In this document: positions 32,643 through 41,838 of the stretch, piece by piece
How positions within the stretch are numbered: position 1 is the stretch's first letter
How the letters are laid out: every line of letters starts with the position of its first letter
Virus record (IMG/VR): IMGVR_UViG_3300045922_000293
Span: 49,161 to 113,160 of that record
Source: a virus
DNA: 64,000 bases
Reading direction: 5' to 3' (one strand)
Notes under the pieces: generated by a model
Database searches by the model: none
Told to the model about the DNA's origin: nothing
What the model saw: only the letters and a program-made list of their open reading frames with translations
Position numbers and translations under genes: made by a program

Positions 32643-35600
32643 ATGATTCAAAAAGAGCGATTTGAGAAGAGCAAGCTGTTCCGGGGGGAATACGGGGCCT
32701 ATGTGATGACACGCTTCCCCGGTGAGATTCTTCTCAACGGGGTCGATCCCATAGCTCTTGTATTTACGGATAAAGCCCCGCTCACGCACCCACGCGCTGG
32801 CCTGCTAGCCGTAGCGTCTGATGTGATCGTGACCATAGATGGCAATCCCTCCTTGATCTTTGATATCGATCCATTGTTGGGCATCATTTATGTACGCGGT
32901 CATATCTTCGCGGGATCAAGCGTACAAGTTGAATATACGACGACACCTCATATCATTACACCTATCACGGGGATGAATGATCCGAATTATCTTCTGAATC
33001 AATTTAAAAATGATTATGCACATCCATTTACCTATTCAAGTGTCTTAGCCCCTTTTACCCCCCCTCCACAAGCCCTCACACGCGGGCATCGTTATAGGGC
33101 TTTTGAACGGGCTTATTCTTCTTTTACAAATGATCCTACATCTATGGTGTTGAATGAAGACAACAACAAGGCATTTGTCAATGAGGCCCTTGCGAACTTC
33201 ACTCCTCAAGAGATAGGATTTGAATCCGCATCTCAATCCCCACCGCGGGACTTTGAGCATATTGGACCCTCATTAGGGGTGTTCTTACCTCAGGGGGGAT
33301 ATCGTCTTGAGGACCTTCAAAGGTCAGATGACCTTATAGGCGCTGATCCTAACTTCTTTAGGAAGGCTGTGGATCTTCCCGACCAATACAGGGCTTTGGT
33401 CAATGCACGCCTCCGTGTGGATAGCTATACGGCGGAGAATGATTGGACGGGTGCAGCTTTTGGATATGCGGATGGCGGCAGGCTTTATTTTGTAGCTTTT
33501 CTTGATATTTCAGGATTCCGTACTGTGGCGCTTTTACGTTATGCGGGTGATGAATCACGTGCCACAAGTTATAGGGGTATGTCCGCCGTGGTAGAAGATC
33601 GCGGATTAGGGGCTAATCTTCTCGTGTGGCATGGCCCGCCGCCTTTTTTAGAAGGTACAAGACTTCTCTTTGATCATACCATGATTCGAGCGGCTGATGT
33701 GATTATTCAAGATCCTTTACAGCCTTCACAGTTTCTTATTGAGTTAAGTGGCCCACTACCGATGGCCGCATCTTATGATGTCATGATTGAGCAAGATTAT
33801 AGTAAAGATCAAACTTATAGGCTTACACTAGATCAGAATAGGATCGCCCTGTTTAGGTCCGCTTTTCCTTCCCCGTTGATGACTTTGGATCGTGATGAGG
33901 CCGCCGTAGCCCCACAAGTTTACGGCGCACTTGTTCGCCCGCAGGAAGTTTTCTGGGGTGCGTTATCGCGACGTGCAAGCACTGTGATCACGGTTTCTTT
34001 TTTGCGGTATAATTATATCCCTCTTATCACGCAGGACATATCCTTCAGGGAGCAGGTGCGCTATAACGCAGATGTGTTACCTGATCTTGCGGGATTTACC
34101 CCCGCCGTGCGTCATGGCGCGCCTTCATTGATAGGGCATACACTTCATCTACAGACCACGGGTCGTATAGATTCTCAAGGTATTGTGTATGATCGTGATG
34201 AGCCTTTTTTATCAGATCAGACCGCGATTCAGGTGATCTTCAGGGCGCGGGTGCAAAGCATGATCGTAGGGCAGCCCTTTACCCTTGTCTGTGCGGATGG
34301 CGTAAGAGAATTGACCCTCACAATCCTGAACAGTTATGCACAAGATGCGGTGATCAAAGCCGAAGAGACCTTATTGACATCGGGCCTTGAATTTCTACCC
34401 CCGAATCACATTGTGAATGCAGAGGCACTTTTTGAATCCGCTCAACATTTTGCACATGTGCTTTCAGGGGTAACATTTCCTGAAAATGAGGCATGGCAAT
34501 CTAATTTCACCGATCCTTTTCAATTTGAAGATCGAGCTATTCTATTTGATCATAATGGCCTTCAAACGAATCAAATATCGAAATCTGCAAACATTGCATC
34601 AAATCATTGGGTATGTGTTCACAGGATCAGTGTTGTTGAAGGCTACGAGGTCAATTCGTCCAATGCATTCGCTATTCCTGTTTATTGGGGTCTTGAAGAT
34701 GGCACGATTTCAGCGTTTTTGACCTTTACTGACAATGGTACAAAATATGTGGCCGTATGTGATCACAATGGTCAAGTGGTGATCACGACGGGGATGGGAC
34801 GCTTGCAATTTGCGTTCGATTGGCAGACGGATACGTTTTATACCGTAAGGCTCTTGAGAAATGCGGGATTTTTGACCCTGAGCATTGATGGTGCGGTCCT
34901 AGCTGTGATCCCGATCACCGATCTTGCTGCTTCCCCTGGCTCTACCGTGATGACACGCTTGGTCTTGTTACAAGGGCATCGTGTTCTCGTCAAGACGGAA
35001 GGCTTCTTCGCACATAGTACAGATATGAGTGTCACCGATCGCCGTGTAGGTATTTATAGGGGTGGGCATAGACTTTTAGCATCTTCTTACACAACTGCAT
35101 CTGTATCCCCGTCATGGTTTGGTAATTTTGTTGAGTTGAAGGTCTTCCGCGATCCAAAGCAGGATATTGTTCAGGTATTCGCGGATGATGTCTTAATTCT
35201 TGATATGCCTTACACCATGCTTCCGGAACAGACATCTTTAGATCAATTGAGTGTTTCAAATAGGTCTTTTGTGTCTTTTGGGTCGTTTGACGGCAGGTCT
35301 CTTGCAAATGTGAGTTTAGATTATCTTAGGTATGACATCCGATCAAGTTTCACACGAAACCGCACATTACCTCGATCGGCGCTCAATACAGCTCATGTGA
35401 TCACATCCCCTGAACCTTTACAAGATACAGAGGCATCACAGGCGGTCATTGTATCTGATACGAAGTTTCGTGTCAGGATTTCGCAAATCGATCGCAATCC
35501 CATCATCATTATCAGTGTCACATCCCTAGACGGCGGAGTGATGTACCCCTTTGCATGGTCTCTGGGGAATCGTCATATCATGATTTTAGGTGCGGGTTTG

Positions 35601-36302
35601 CCTTCAGATCGGACCCCCGTGATAGTGACATTCTTGGAAGGCCCCGTATGGACAGAAGCCTACCTGAGATCACGACCTGCGAACACACGGCTATTAGGAG
35701 ATACGCCTATTGTCCCACTATCCCAGCAGGCATTGCTTGTACGTAGTACGGAACCTTCCGAGCCCCTTGAGGCCAGCCCCACTACAGACATCACGGATCT
35801 GCTCTTCAACCAATCGCGGGTTTTGACGGATGGTGTCCATACAATCACGTTCAGTATTGTGTCCCCCGGCAATTATCACAGACCTTATTACACGGGTCTT
35901 GAGGTGTATACGGATAGCTGCGGATCAGATGATGTGCCCCTAAGCCCCGCATGTGATCACTTTACACAGATTTCTTTAGATACCCCGTATGAAGACACTT
36001 ATAGGATCCCTCTACAAGGGGATCCTACATTACCTTTCCCTTTCCTTTTGACATCTTCGCTATTAACAGATCAGGGTTTTGTGCTGATGCCGTATGCGCC
36101 TTACCCCATAAGTCTGACCCTAGCGTGGGGTTTGGATGATGCGACGTTACCCCTAGACGATAGATGGTCGGGTGCGTTGGAAGACTTCGCGGGGTCATCC
36201 TTACTGACCTTTGTGGGGTCTACTCTGACCACATCGGGTGCGGGGACGACCGTCTTCACCCTGACCACACCTCCTCTATCTGTGGTGACGCCGCTGTCCT
36301 GA
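32643..36302 (+). CDS. large virion protein, baseplate or tail-fibre type, with LamG-like regions (1219 aa)
   Basis: N-terminal ~100 residues include VTIDGNPSLIFDIDPLLGI... VQVEYTT, a copy of the Ig-like strand pattern shared by other virion proteins here. The middle and C-terminal thirds contain two concanavalin/LamG-like stretches: FYTVRLLRNAGFLTLSIDG and WFGNFVELKVFRDPKQDIV, typical of sugar- or surface-binding jelly-roll domains. No enzyme motif seen. Long beta-rich protein upstream of the fibre genes. Likely host-surface binding or a baseplate wedge/arm component. Confidence 0.6.
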   Translation: MIQKERFEKSKLFRGEYGAYVMTRFPGEILLNGVDPIALVFTDKAPLTHPRAGLLAVASDVIVTIDGNPSLIFDIDPLLGIIYVRGHIFAGSSVQVEYTTTPHIITPITGMNDPNYLLNQFKNDYAHPFTYSSVLAPFTPPPQALTRGHRYRAFERAYSSFTNDPTSMVLNEDNNKAFVNEALANFTPQEIGFESASQSPPRDFEHIGPSLGVFLPQGGYRLEDLQRSDDLIGADPNFFRKAVDLPDQYRALVNARLRVDSYTAENDWTGAAFGYADGGRLYFVAFLDISGFRTVALLRYAGDESRATSYRGMSAVVEDRGLGANLLVWHGPPPFLEGTRLLFDHTMIRAADVIIQDPLQPSQFLIELSGPLPMAASYDVMIEQDYSKDQTYRLTLDQNRIALFRSAFPSPLMTLDRDEAAVAPQVYGALVRPQEVFWGALSRRASTVITVSFLRYNYIPLITQDISFREQVRYNADVLPDLAGFTPAVRHGAPSLIGHTLHLQTTGRIDSQGIVYDRDEPFLSDQTAIQVIFRARVQSMIVGQPFTLVCADGVRELTLTILNSYAQDAVIKAEETLLTSGLEFLPPNHIVNAEALFESAQHFAHVLSGVTFPENEAWQSNFTDPFQFEDRAILFDHNGLQTNQISKSANIASNHWVCVHRISVVEGYEVNSSNAFAIPVYWGLEDGTISAFLTFTDNGTKYVAVCDHNGQVVITTGMGRLQFAFDWQTDTFYTVRLLRNAGFLTLSIDGAVLAVIPITDLAASPGSTVMTRLVLLQGHRVLVKTEGFFAHSTDMSVTDRRVGIYRGGHRLLASSYTTASVSPSWFGNFVELKVFRDPKQDIVQVFADDVLILDMPYTMLPEQTSLDQLSVSNRSFVSFGSFDGRSLANVSLDYLRYDIRSSFTRNRTLPRSALNTAHVITSPEPLQDTEASQAVIVSDTKFRVRISQIDRNPIIIISVTSLDGGVMYPFAWSLGNRHIMILGAGLPSDRTPVIVTFLEGPVWTEAYLRSRPANTRLLGDTPIVPLSQQALLVRSTEPSEPLEASPTTDITDLLFNQSRVLTDGVHTITFSIVSPGNYHRPYYTGLEVYTDSCGSDDVPLSPACDHFTQISLDTPYEDTYRIPLQGDPTLPFPFLLTSSLLTDQGFVLMPYAPYPISLTLAWGLDDATLPLDDRWSGALEDFAGSSLLTFVGSTLTTSGAGTTVFTLTTPPLSVVTPLS

Positions 36303-36388
36303 TTCGCGAACCTGTAGCGATCGTTGAAGTGCTGAGGGGGTTCGCGGAAACGGAACCATTGGGGCTCTTTAGGGGATTTTATGTTGTG

Positions 36389-36409
36389 TTGTCGTGAGTG
36401 TTGTAGTAG
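36389..36409 (+). promoter_or_regulatory. 21-nt gapped repeat motif, copy 2
   Basis: TTGT..TGA...TTG...TAG in the same register as 5361-5381 and 52302-52322. Here the motif lies 242 bases before the next start codon at 36651. Confidence 0.5.
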
Positions 36410-36474
36410 GGTGGTTAGCGGTCGGACCTTAGTCCTACCACATACCAAGTGCCCCCTAAGAGGATGAGGGCATC

Positions 36475-36492
36475 CTCCACCTTAAGGTGGAG
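36475..36492 (+). other. perfect 18-bp palindrome
   Basis: CTCCACCTTAAGGTGGAG; as RNA a 7-bp stem with TTAA loop. Its 5' arm overlaps the 3' arm of another hairpin (36460-36477), so only one of the two can form fully. As DNA it could also be a dimeric protein-binding site. Confidence 0.6.
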
Positions 36493-36593
36493 AATCGGAA
36501 AGACACATCGCTGCTCACGGGTCTGATCTCCTCCTTATGATGGAGGATCGGATAGAAATGATCGGCGCGGACATGAAAAAATGTCTTAATATC

Positions 36594-36638
36594 TTGATCC
36601 TACATAGGCCCCCTTTTGGAGAGCCTATGTAGGATCAA
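36594..36638 (+). terminator. 16-bp perfect hairpin before the 36651 gene
   Basis: Arms 36594-36609 and 36623-36638, each beginning or ending with GATCCTACATAGGC or its complement, 13-nt loop, no T-run. It ends 12 bases before ATG 36651. Might be a processing or stability element at an mRNA 5' end rather than a terminator. Confidence 0.55.
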
Positions 36639-36650
36639 AAGAAATAGAGA

Positions 36651-37313
36651 ATGGATATGCCCAAGAATATCTTAACGTCTAAGCTCTGCGCTTATGTGGC
36701 GTCGGCACGCAGCGCAATGGGCCTCACTCATTATGACGATGTACCTACCCCCCGTATGCGAGGCGATATTTTTTTCCGCATGATTGATACATCTACTGGT
36801 GAGGTGTTGTGTGATCACGCGATTCGTAACATCATCACGCGCGACATGTCCATTCTTGTGGCTCGATTGCTCAGATCAAATGGAGAGCCTTCACGTGGGT
36901 TGTCTATGCTCGCTGTGGGTACGGGCGATATAGGTTGGAACCCTATGGCCCCTCCCGTAGAGACAAACACGCAGAGATCTCTCTACAATGAGATCGCGCG
37001 TAAGCCCTTTGCGATGACAACTTTTGTGGATGCAGGGGGGAATCCGACGCTTATTCCCACAAATGTGATTGATCTGACTACCACATTCTCCGAAGCGGAG
37101 GCTGTTGGGCCGCTTGTTGAGATGGGATTGTTGGGCGGGGATGCGGACCCGATGAATATTGCATTGACAAATCCAATCCTTCCTCCTAACGGACCTTATG
37201 ATCCGGCTGAGAATGTGGTGGGTAAGGATATGTTGTGTAATTATAAAACATTTCCTGTGATTAACAAGCCCGCCACGGCTACATTGACAATTACTTGGCG
37301 CATTACGACTTAA
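36651..37313 (+). CDS. virion structural protein of fibre/tail-accessory type (220 aa)
   Basis: Contains LAVGTGDIGWNPMAPP, then LYNEIARKPFA and a VIDLTTTFSEAEAVGPLVEMG stretch. This order (AVGTG, N-E-I-x-R-K, F-x-x-x-E-A-x-G) is common in phage tail-fibre-associated structural proteins. ATG 36657 is an alternative start. It is the first gene after the hairpin array and 12 bases before the large fibre gene at 37326, so it starts a fibre operon. Confidence 0.6.
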   Translation: MDMPKNILTSKLCAYVASARSAMGLTHYDDVPTPRMRGDIFFRMIDTSTGEVLCDHAIRNIITRDMSILVARLLRSNGEPSRGLSMLAVGTGDIGWNPMAPPVETNTQRSLYNEIARKPFAMTTFVDAGGNPTLIPTNVIDLTTTFSEAEAVGPLVEMGLLGGDADPMNIALTNPILPPNGPYDPAENVVGKDMLCNYKTFPVINKPATATLTITWRITT

Positions 37314-37325
37314 TGGATTAAGCAC

Positions 37326-39869
37326 ATGGCTGATTACGGACCTCATATTAGCGCCTATCTTGATCCAACAGGGCGTAACTTTGATCTGATCGTGTACCAG
37401 CAAGTCCGCCCGTTGGCGGAATCCGAGCTGAACACGTCTCAAGACGCTTATCAAGATAAATTGCGCAAGATCTTGACGGTGTCTACGCCATCAGGTTTTT
37501 TGACGGGTGACTTTCTTCAACCTGAAGTGTTGGATTATGTGTTTGACCTGACTCCAAACACATTCAGGCTAGTCAACCGCCCTATTGTACATGTCAACGG
37601 GTGGGTGATGCCGATTGAATTTACAGGCACCTCAACATCGGGGGAGAATGTCATTACCTTACCCGCACCCCCGGCGGGGGCTACGGATGTGGGTGCGGAT
37701 TTTGTGTTTCTTGAGGTCTGGCGAGCTTTGGTGAGTCCTACACCAAGCATGATCAATAAGCCTAATGCAAATGAAATCTATCCGAATGGTAATATTCTAG
37801 CGGATGCGGGGACGTATCTACCTGACGATTTAATCAATCCCGTCTTGGCGCTGGAATCTACACGGCGAGTACAGATACAATATCGTATTCGATCCGTGCG
37901 CCTGTCAACGCGACAAGAGAGAATTGGGTACCCCGATTCTAATGTCACTTCACAAGGCCCGCAGGCTGCCCCCGGTGTAGACGCTTATGCCCCCGTAGCT
38001 ACGGATAGTGGTCTTTGGGTCAGTGGTTCAGGTGTAGCGGGGGATTTAGGTACGGTGGACGGGGTGATTTATAGCATCCCAATCGCGATCGTGTTCAGGC
38101 GCAACACGAGCCCATGGGATTATTTGTCAAACGGGAATGGAGGTAGCCTGATCCTGAGTGGTGTGTCAGACAGGCCCGATGGGTATTATGCGGATCAGGT
38201 TGTCTTAGAAGACGTGCTTGATTTACGTCATGCTGTCAGCTTTACGGGCGTATCTCACGAACATGTTTTGAATCATAGCGCCGCTTTGCTCATGGATCAA
38301 AACCTTCGGCAATGGGTGACGGACAGCAATCAGACGGGATGGTATTCGGCGGGCGATCATGTAGGCAATCGTTATTATAAAGGTGATGATCTTGTGCCAT
38401 CCACGCCTGTCACGGACCCACCTAGCGGAAATACGTTCGGATCTGTTGACGGGCTCAGGGAGCGTTATACGGATCGACCCCATATCCAGACACACACAAG
38501 ACGCTTTGGAGCCCCTGTAGGAGGGTGGACTGTGGGGGATGTGATCACATTTGATCTCTTGGCCCTAAGTCCTTTAGGCGCCCCGCTAGCGGATGAGCAG
38601 CCGACAGGGACGGTGATCAGGGATGTCACTAGATTGACGCTTAATGATAGCGCGGCGGGGGTGGGAAGCCCACCGTTCCCTCCTCAAGTCATCTTAGGTT
38701 TGCAGACACAGACGGTCACGATTACTATGGGCACAAGCCCCGTTCCGAATAGTCTTGAAGATCTATGGATTGATTTTGAGCTTGAATACCCTTCGGGGTC
38801 AGGTCTTACAAGTCATGTCACCCAAGAGATGACAAATTTTGATATTCTTGTTCATGCTCCTTCTAATTTAAGCACAGCGATTGGTGTAGCCCTCACGGAT
38901 GATGCTGCGGGCCGAGCACTTGTGCGCAATTATCTCTTTACTGAATATGAGGCCGCGCATCGCGAAGTGGTGTTGTATCATACAACCGATAGCGCCGTGA
39001 CAGATCAGATCCGCGCTACAGATGCCTTGACCCTCCGTTTATCTGAGCCTGTGCATCAAGGGTTAGCTGGTGTGGTCAGTGTGGTGGATAGTTTATTGAC
39101 GCCTCATCTTGTTGCGGGTGTAGATATTCAATCACGCACGATCTTTCTCGACCCGCTTGATCCCCTCCCCTCCCCTGATGATTTAGTGACGGTGACCTAT
39201 TTTCCGCAACGCGCACTCCCCATCACCTCAACGCCTGTGACGTTGTATTATAGGACGGCTGCATTGCAGGCGATTCCAGCGGAATATCTACCTGTCACGC
39301 TGATTGTGAATCCTGTTGCTGTGAGTAAGCAGCTTTATGTCGCGACAGCAAGCTCAGGTTCCGCACTCACGCCTTACCCCTATGAGAGCCCCTCCAATCA
39401 GCTCCCAAATCATGCCCAAGCTTCCTCATGGATCGGTGAGGAGGTGTTGAGATCCCCCGCCCCAATTTCAATCGATGATTTTAGTGTGGATTCCGGTTTC
39501 TTGGAATTGCCCGCCTTGGTGCCTTTTGCACAGGGTGTGTCATGGATTTTTGACAACCCTGTGAATATTACCATTGAGGATCAAGAATTCGTGGACCATT
39601 ATAGGACAGCCCCTTTGTTGAGTTATAAGCCCAGCGCGATCGCACAAGGCTTGAGCGCACATACCCCACACAAGGTATTCGCTTTTGTCCTTGCACACCT
39701 GTTGCAAGATACGCTATTCGCCCGGCGTGGTGAGCTTATCATGCTCGGGATAGCACAGGTGCATCAAGGAAATAAAGAAAATCGCTTGGCCTTATCTGAC
39801 AATACGGCTGATGGCGCTGCCGCTGTATCGATTTACCGTGTGAAGGGTGCTTGGAGGACGAATGCCTAG
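37326..39869 (+). CDS. large tail-fibre/baseplate protein, paralogue of the 46828 gene (847 aa)
   Basis: N-terminal ~310 residues match the protein at 46828 closely in order: QVRPLAESELNTSQ, STPSGFLTGDF, HVNGWVMPIEFTG, FVFLEVWRALVSPT, RRVQIQYRIRSVRL, IPIAIVFRRNTSPWDY, YYADQVVLEDVLDLRHAV. This resembles a phage structural family I associate with DUF4815-like baseplate-proximal fibre proteins; not certain. The C-terminal ~350 residues are different between the paralogues and beta-rich. Its stop overlaps the next gene's start. Likely a fibre or its baseplate connector. Confidence 0.65.
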   Translation: MADYGPHISAYLDPTGRNFDLIVYQQVRPLAESELNTSQDAYQDKLRKILTVSTPSGFLTGDFLQPEVLDYVFDLTPNTFRLVNRPIVHVNGWVMPIEFTGTSTSGENVITLPAPPAGATDVGADFVFLEVWRALVSPTPSMINKPNANEIYPNGNILADAGTYLPDDLINPVLALESTRRVQIQYRIRSVRLSTRQERIGYPDSNVTSQGPQAAPGVDAYAPVATDSGLWVSGSGVAGDLGTVDGVIYSIPIAIVFRRNTSPWDYLSNGNGGSLILSGVSDRPDGYYADQVVLEDVLDLRHAVSFTGVSHEHVLNHSAALLMDQNLRQWVTDSNQTGWYSAGDHVGNRYYKGDDLVPSTPVTDPPSGNTFGSVDGLRERYTDRPHIQTHTRRFGAPVGGWTVGDVITFDLLALSPLGAPLADEQPTGTVIRDVTRLTLNDSAAGVGSPPFPPQVILGLQTQTVTITMGTSPVPNSLEDLWIDFELEYPSGSGLTSHVTQEMTNFDILVHAPSNLSTAIGVALTDDAAGRALVRNYLFTEYEAAHREVVLYHTTDSAVTDQIRATDALTLRLSEPVHQGLAGVVSVVDSLLTPHLVAGVDIQSRTIFLDPLDPLPSPDDLVTVTYFPQRALPITSTPVTLYYRTAALQAIPAEYLPVTLIVNPVAVSKQLYVATASSGSALTPYPYESPSNQLPNHAQASSWIGEEVLRSPAPISIDDFSVDSGFLELPALVPFAQGVSWIFDNPVNITIEDQEFVDHYRTAPLLSYKPSAIAQGLSAHTPHKVFAFVLAHLLQDTLFARRGELIMLGIAQVHQGNKENRLALSDNTADGAAAVSIYRVKGAWRTNA

Positions 39870-41838
39870 AATGAAGAATCCGAATGATCTGCTTGTAGGA
39901 TCGGGACAGGCGGCTCAGGGGAGTGTCTCGACGAGTGCGTTGGTTACGGTTGATTTCGCGGCTCGTCCCCCTGTGAGCGTCAATGCGGATGCTATTCCTG
40001 TTGACACACCTTTGGCCATTTCGGGTAGTAATGTTCAATTACATGTTGATGGGGTCAGCGGATTAGCCCCGCGCCCGCTCCCGTTGACTTTGGGGCAAGT
40101 GTATCAAGTGGATCCTGAAGTGGGGTTTGTTCCCACCCCCTCACTCGGATCTCCCGCGGGGTCAAATATCTTGTGCCTAGTGTTTCCTAGTGCATCGTTT
40201 CAATACCTCAATGTAGGCTTTCCCGCCGATCGGGGCGTGCTCGCGGTGGAGTTTGACCCAACGTTAACGGGCCTGAATTATCAGGCCGTGAGCGCCCTGG
40301 ACATGACCAAAGTGTTTGTAGAGGGGTCACCGGATGATGACGTGACAGCACCTTCACGGCGTGTGGGGCAGCTCGATTATATCGCGGGGTCAGACCCCGC
40401 TGCAAGCGTCGGGGTATTACCTCAAAACGTCACTTTACGTGATCGTTTACCTCGTCTTGATGATTATACACGCTCAAATTTTCCGTTTCTCAATCCGGTG
40501 GGGGATGACCCCGTTTACCCCGCGTTTCATGAAGATTTCACAGGTCAATATCTCTCTAAATTTGAGATTACGGTCAATCTTTCCGTGGGTCAAAATGGAT
40601 TGATGCGTTTTGTGCATTATAAATCCCGTGTAGATTTTCAAGCGGGTCAAGCGGGGGATCCATTCGCATCGTGGTCAATTGTTGACACGACATTCGCTCC
40701 CTTAAATATTAGTATTTTCTTTGATAATAGTGTCATCCCTGTAGGGATTACTTCCTACACTTTGGACGCGAATAATCTTGTGGACTCGAATGAGATTGGG
40801 CCCTCAAGGCGATTTTTGAGTGGCGTTTTGTACTACTCCCCCGTAGATACGTTCACGCTCACATGGGGCGCGACAGGGATGTATGCGAATAGTTATGCAC
40901 TTGAAGGTGCAGCCCTCCCGCGTGGTCCCCTTGATACAGCGGATGAGTCCTTATTTGGTTTTAGCTCTTATAGCCCCCCTGTACCCAACATTGCGGACGT
41001 ATCCACATTCAATGACCCTTTATTTACCTTCGCGGTGGGGGGTGTTCGTGCTGCAAGACCTCTGCTAAGGGTGTTTAAACCTAATGGTTCCCAGAACACA
41101 CAACCCTACCCCGCCCTTCATCCTACTCTTTTGGTGCATGAGGCTAACTTTTTGACGATCCATGCTCAAGAAGAGAATTTTAGACACGAACGATCACGAT
41201 ACCCCTTTACAGGTAACGCCATCCTTGCTTATGATCCTTCAGGGACAACGAGTACGTGGGATGCTACGGCGTCTATTGTGGGCTCACAAGAGCTTCAGGT
41301 GCGGGGTGTGGATGTGGTGACACGTCCGTATTTAGGCTTAGGTGGTGGTGAGCTAGTCTTCCCCGTGACGGATTATAGCACGGGGCATGTGCCCCAAACA
41401 TTTGACGGTGTGACGCCACAGCGGGATTATAGTGTGGTGCCTGGCTTCCCTTTCTTGGTGTTTGTGCGTGCTTTCGATGTGGGAGGGCCCCGCCGCGAAG
41501 GGCGTATTCAAATCGACGGGACTTTTGATACGGGTCTTCATGCGACCCTTGCTGCCATGCTTCTTGAGCCCAACACCTCTGGGGTCGATATTGAGCTAGC
41601 GGCCACAGGCGCCCAAGGAGTCTTTTTCAGCTCTGTGTTAAGACCCGTGGGGCAGGGTGGAATCCTTACAGGAGTTGAAATAGTCAGTGAGACGAGTGTC
41701 ATCTTGGACTATCTGTTACCTCATACGCCTAATTTTCAGTTTAATGCTTGGCCCGTTACGTGTCAGGTAAAGATTCAGACGGGGTCACAAGCATCTCTAG
41801 CGCCTTTTGGACTTCAACGAATTCGGATTGTAGTATGA
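39862..41838 (+). CDS. tail-fibre-like structural protein (658 aa)
   Basis: ATG 39862 with GGAGG 4 nt upstream; it overlaps the stop of the previous gene. Begins MPRMKNPNDLLVGSGQAAQG. Beta-rich throughout, with Gly/Pro/Asn-rich strands (VPTPSLGSPAGSNILCLV, GVRAARPLLRVFKPNGSQN). The last ~150 residues (VVTRPYLGLGGGELVFP, FLVFVRAFDVGGPRREGRIQ) look weakly like the corresponding end of the 46828 protein. No enzyme motif. Coupled by an ATGA to the beta-helix gene. Confidence 0.6.
   Translation: MPRMKNPNDLLVGSGQAAQGSVSTSALVTVDFAARPPVSVNADAIPVDTPLAISGSNVQLHVDGVSGLAPRPLPLTLGQVYQVDPEVGFVPTPSLGSPAGSNILCLVFPSASFQYLNVGFPADRGVLAVEFDPTLTGLNYQAVSALDMTKVFVEGSPDDDVTAPSRRVGQLDYIAGSDPAASVGVLPQNVTLRDRLPRLDDYTRSNFPFLNPVGDDPVYPAFHEDFTGQYLSKFEITVNLSVGQNGLMRFVHYKSRVDFQAGQAGDPFASWSIVDTTFAPLNISIFFDNSVIPVGITSYTLDANNLVDSNEIGPSRRFLSGVLYYSPVDTFTLTWGATGMYANSYALEGAALPRGPLDTADESLFGFSSYSPPVPNIADVSTFNDPLFTFAVGGVRAARPLLRVFKPNGSQNTQPYPALHPTLLVHEANFLTIHAQEENFRHERSRYPFTGNAILAYDPSGTTSTWDATASIVGSQELQVRGVDVVTRPYLGLGGGELVFPVTDYSTGHVPQTFDGVTPQRDYSVVPGFPFLVFVRAFDVGGPRREGRIQIDGTFDTGLHATLAAMLLEPNTSGVDIELAATGAQGVFFSSVLRPVGQGGILTGVEIVSETSVILDYLLPHTPNFQFNAWPVTCQVKIQTGSQASLAPFGLQRIRIVV

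Larger units (their letters stand above)
36303..36650. other. 348-base noncoding region with hairpin array and 21-nt motif copy 2
   Basis: No gene. In order: stem CGCGAACC (36305-36312) / GGTTCGCG (36339-36346); CTCTTTAGGG at 36365; the 21-nt motif at 36389-36409 preceded by TTGTGTTGT; TGTTGTCGTGAG at 36387; CATACCAAGT at 36441-36450; GAGGAT/ATCCTC (36460-36477), which competes with CTCCACC-TTAA-GGTGGAG (36475-36492); CCTCC/GGAGG (36530-36546, with GAT/ATC flanking); and a 16-bp perfect hairpin at 36594-36638 just before the next ATG. Confidence 0.65.
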
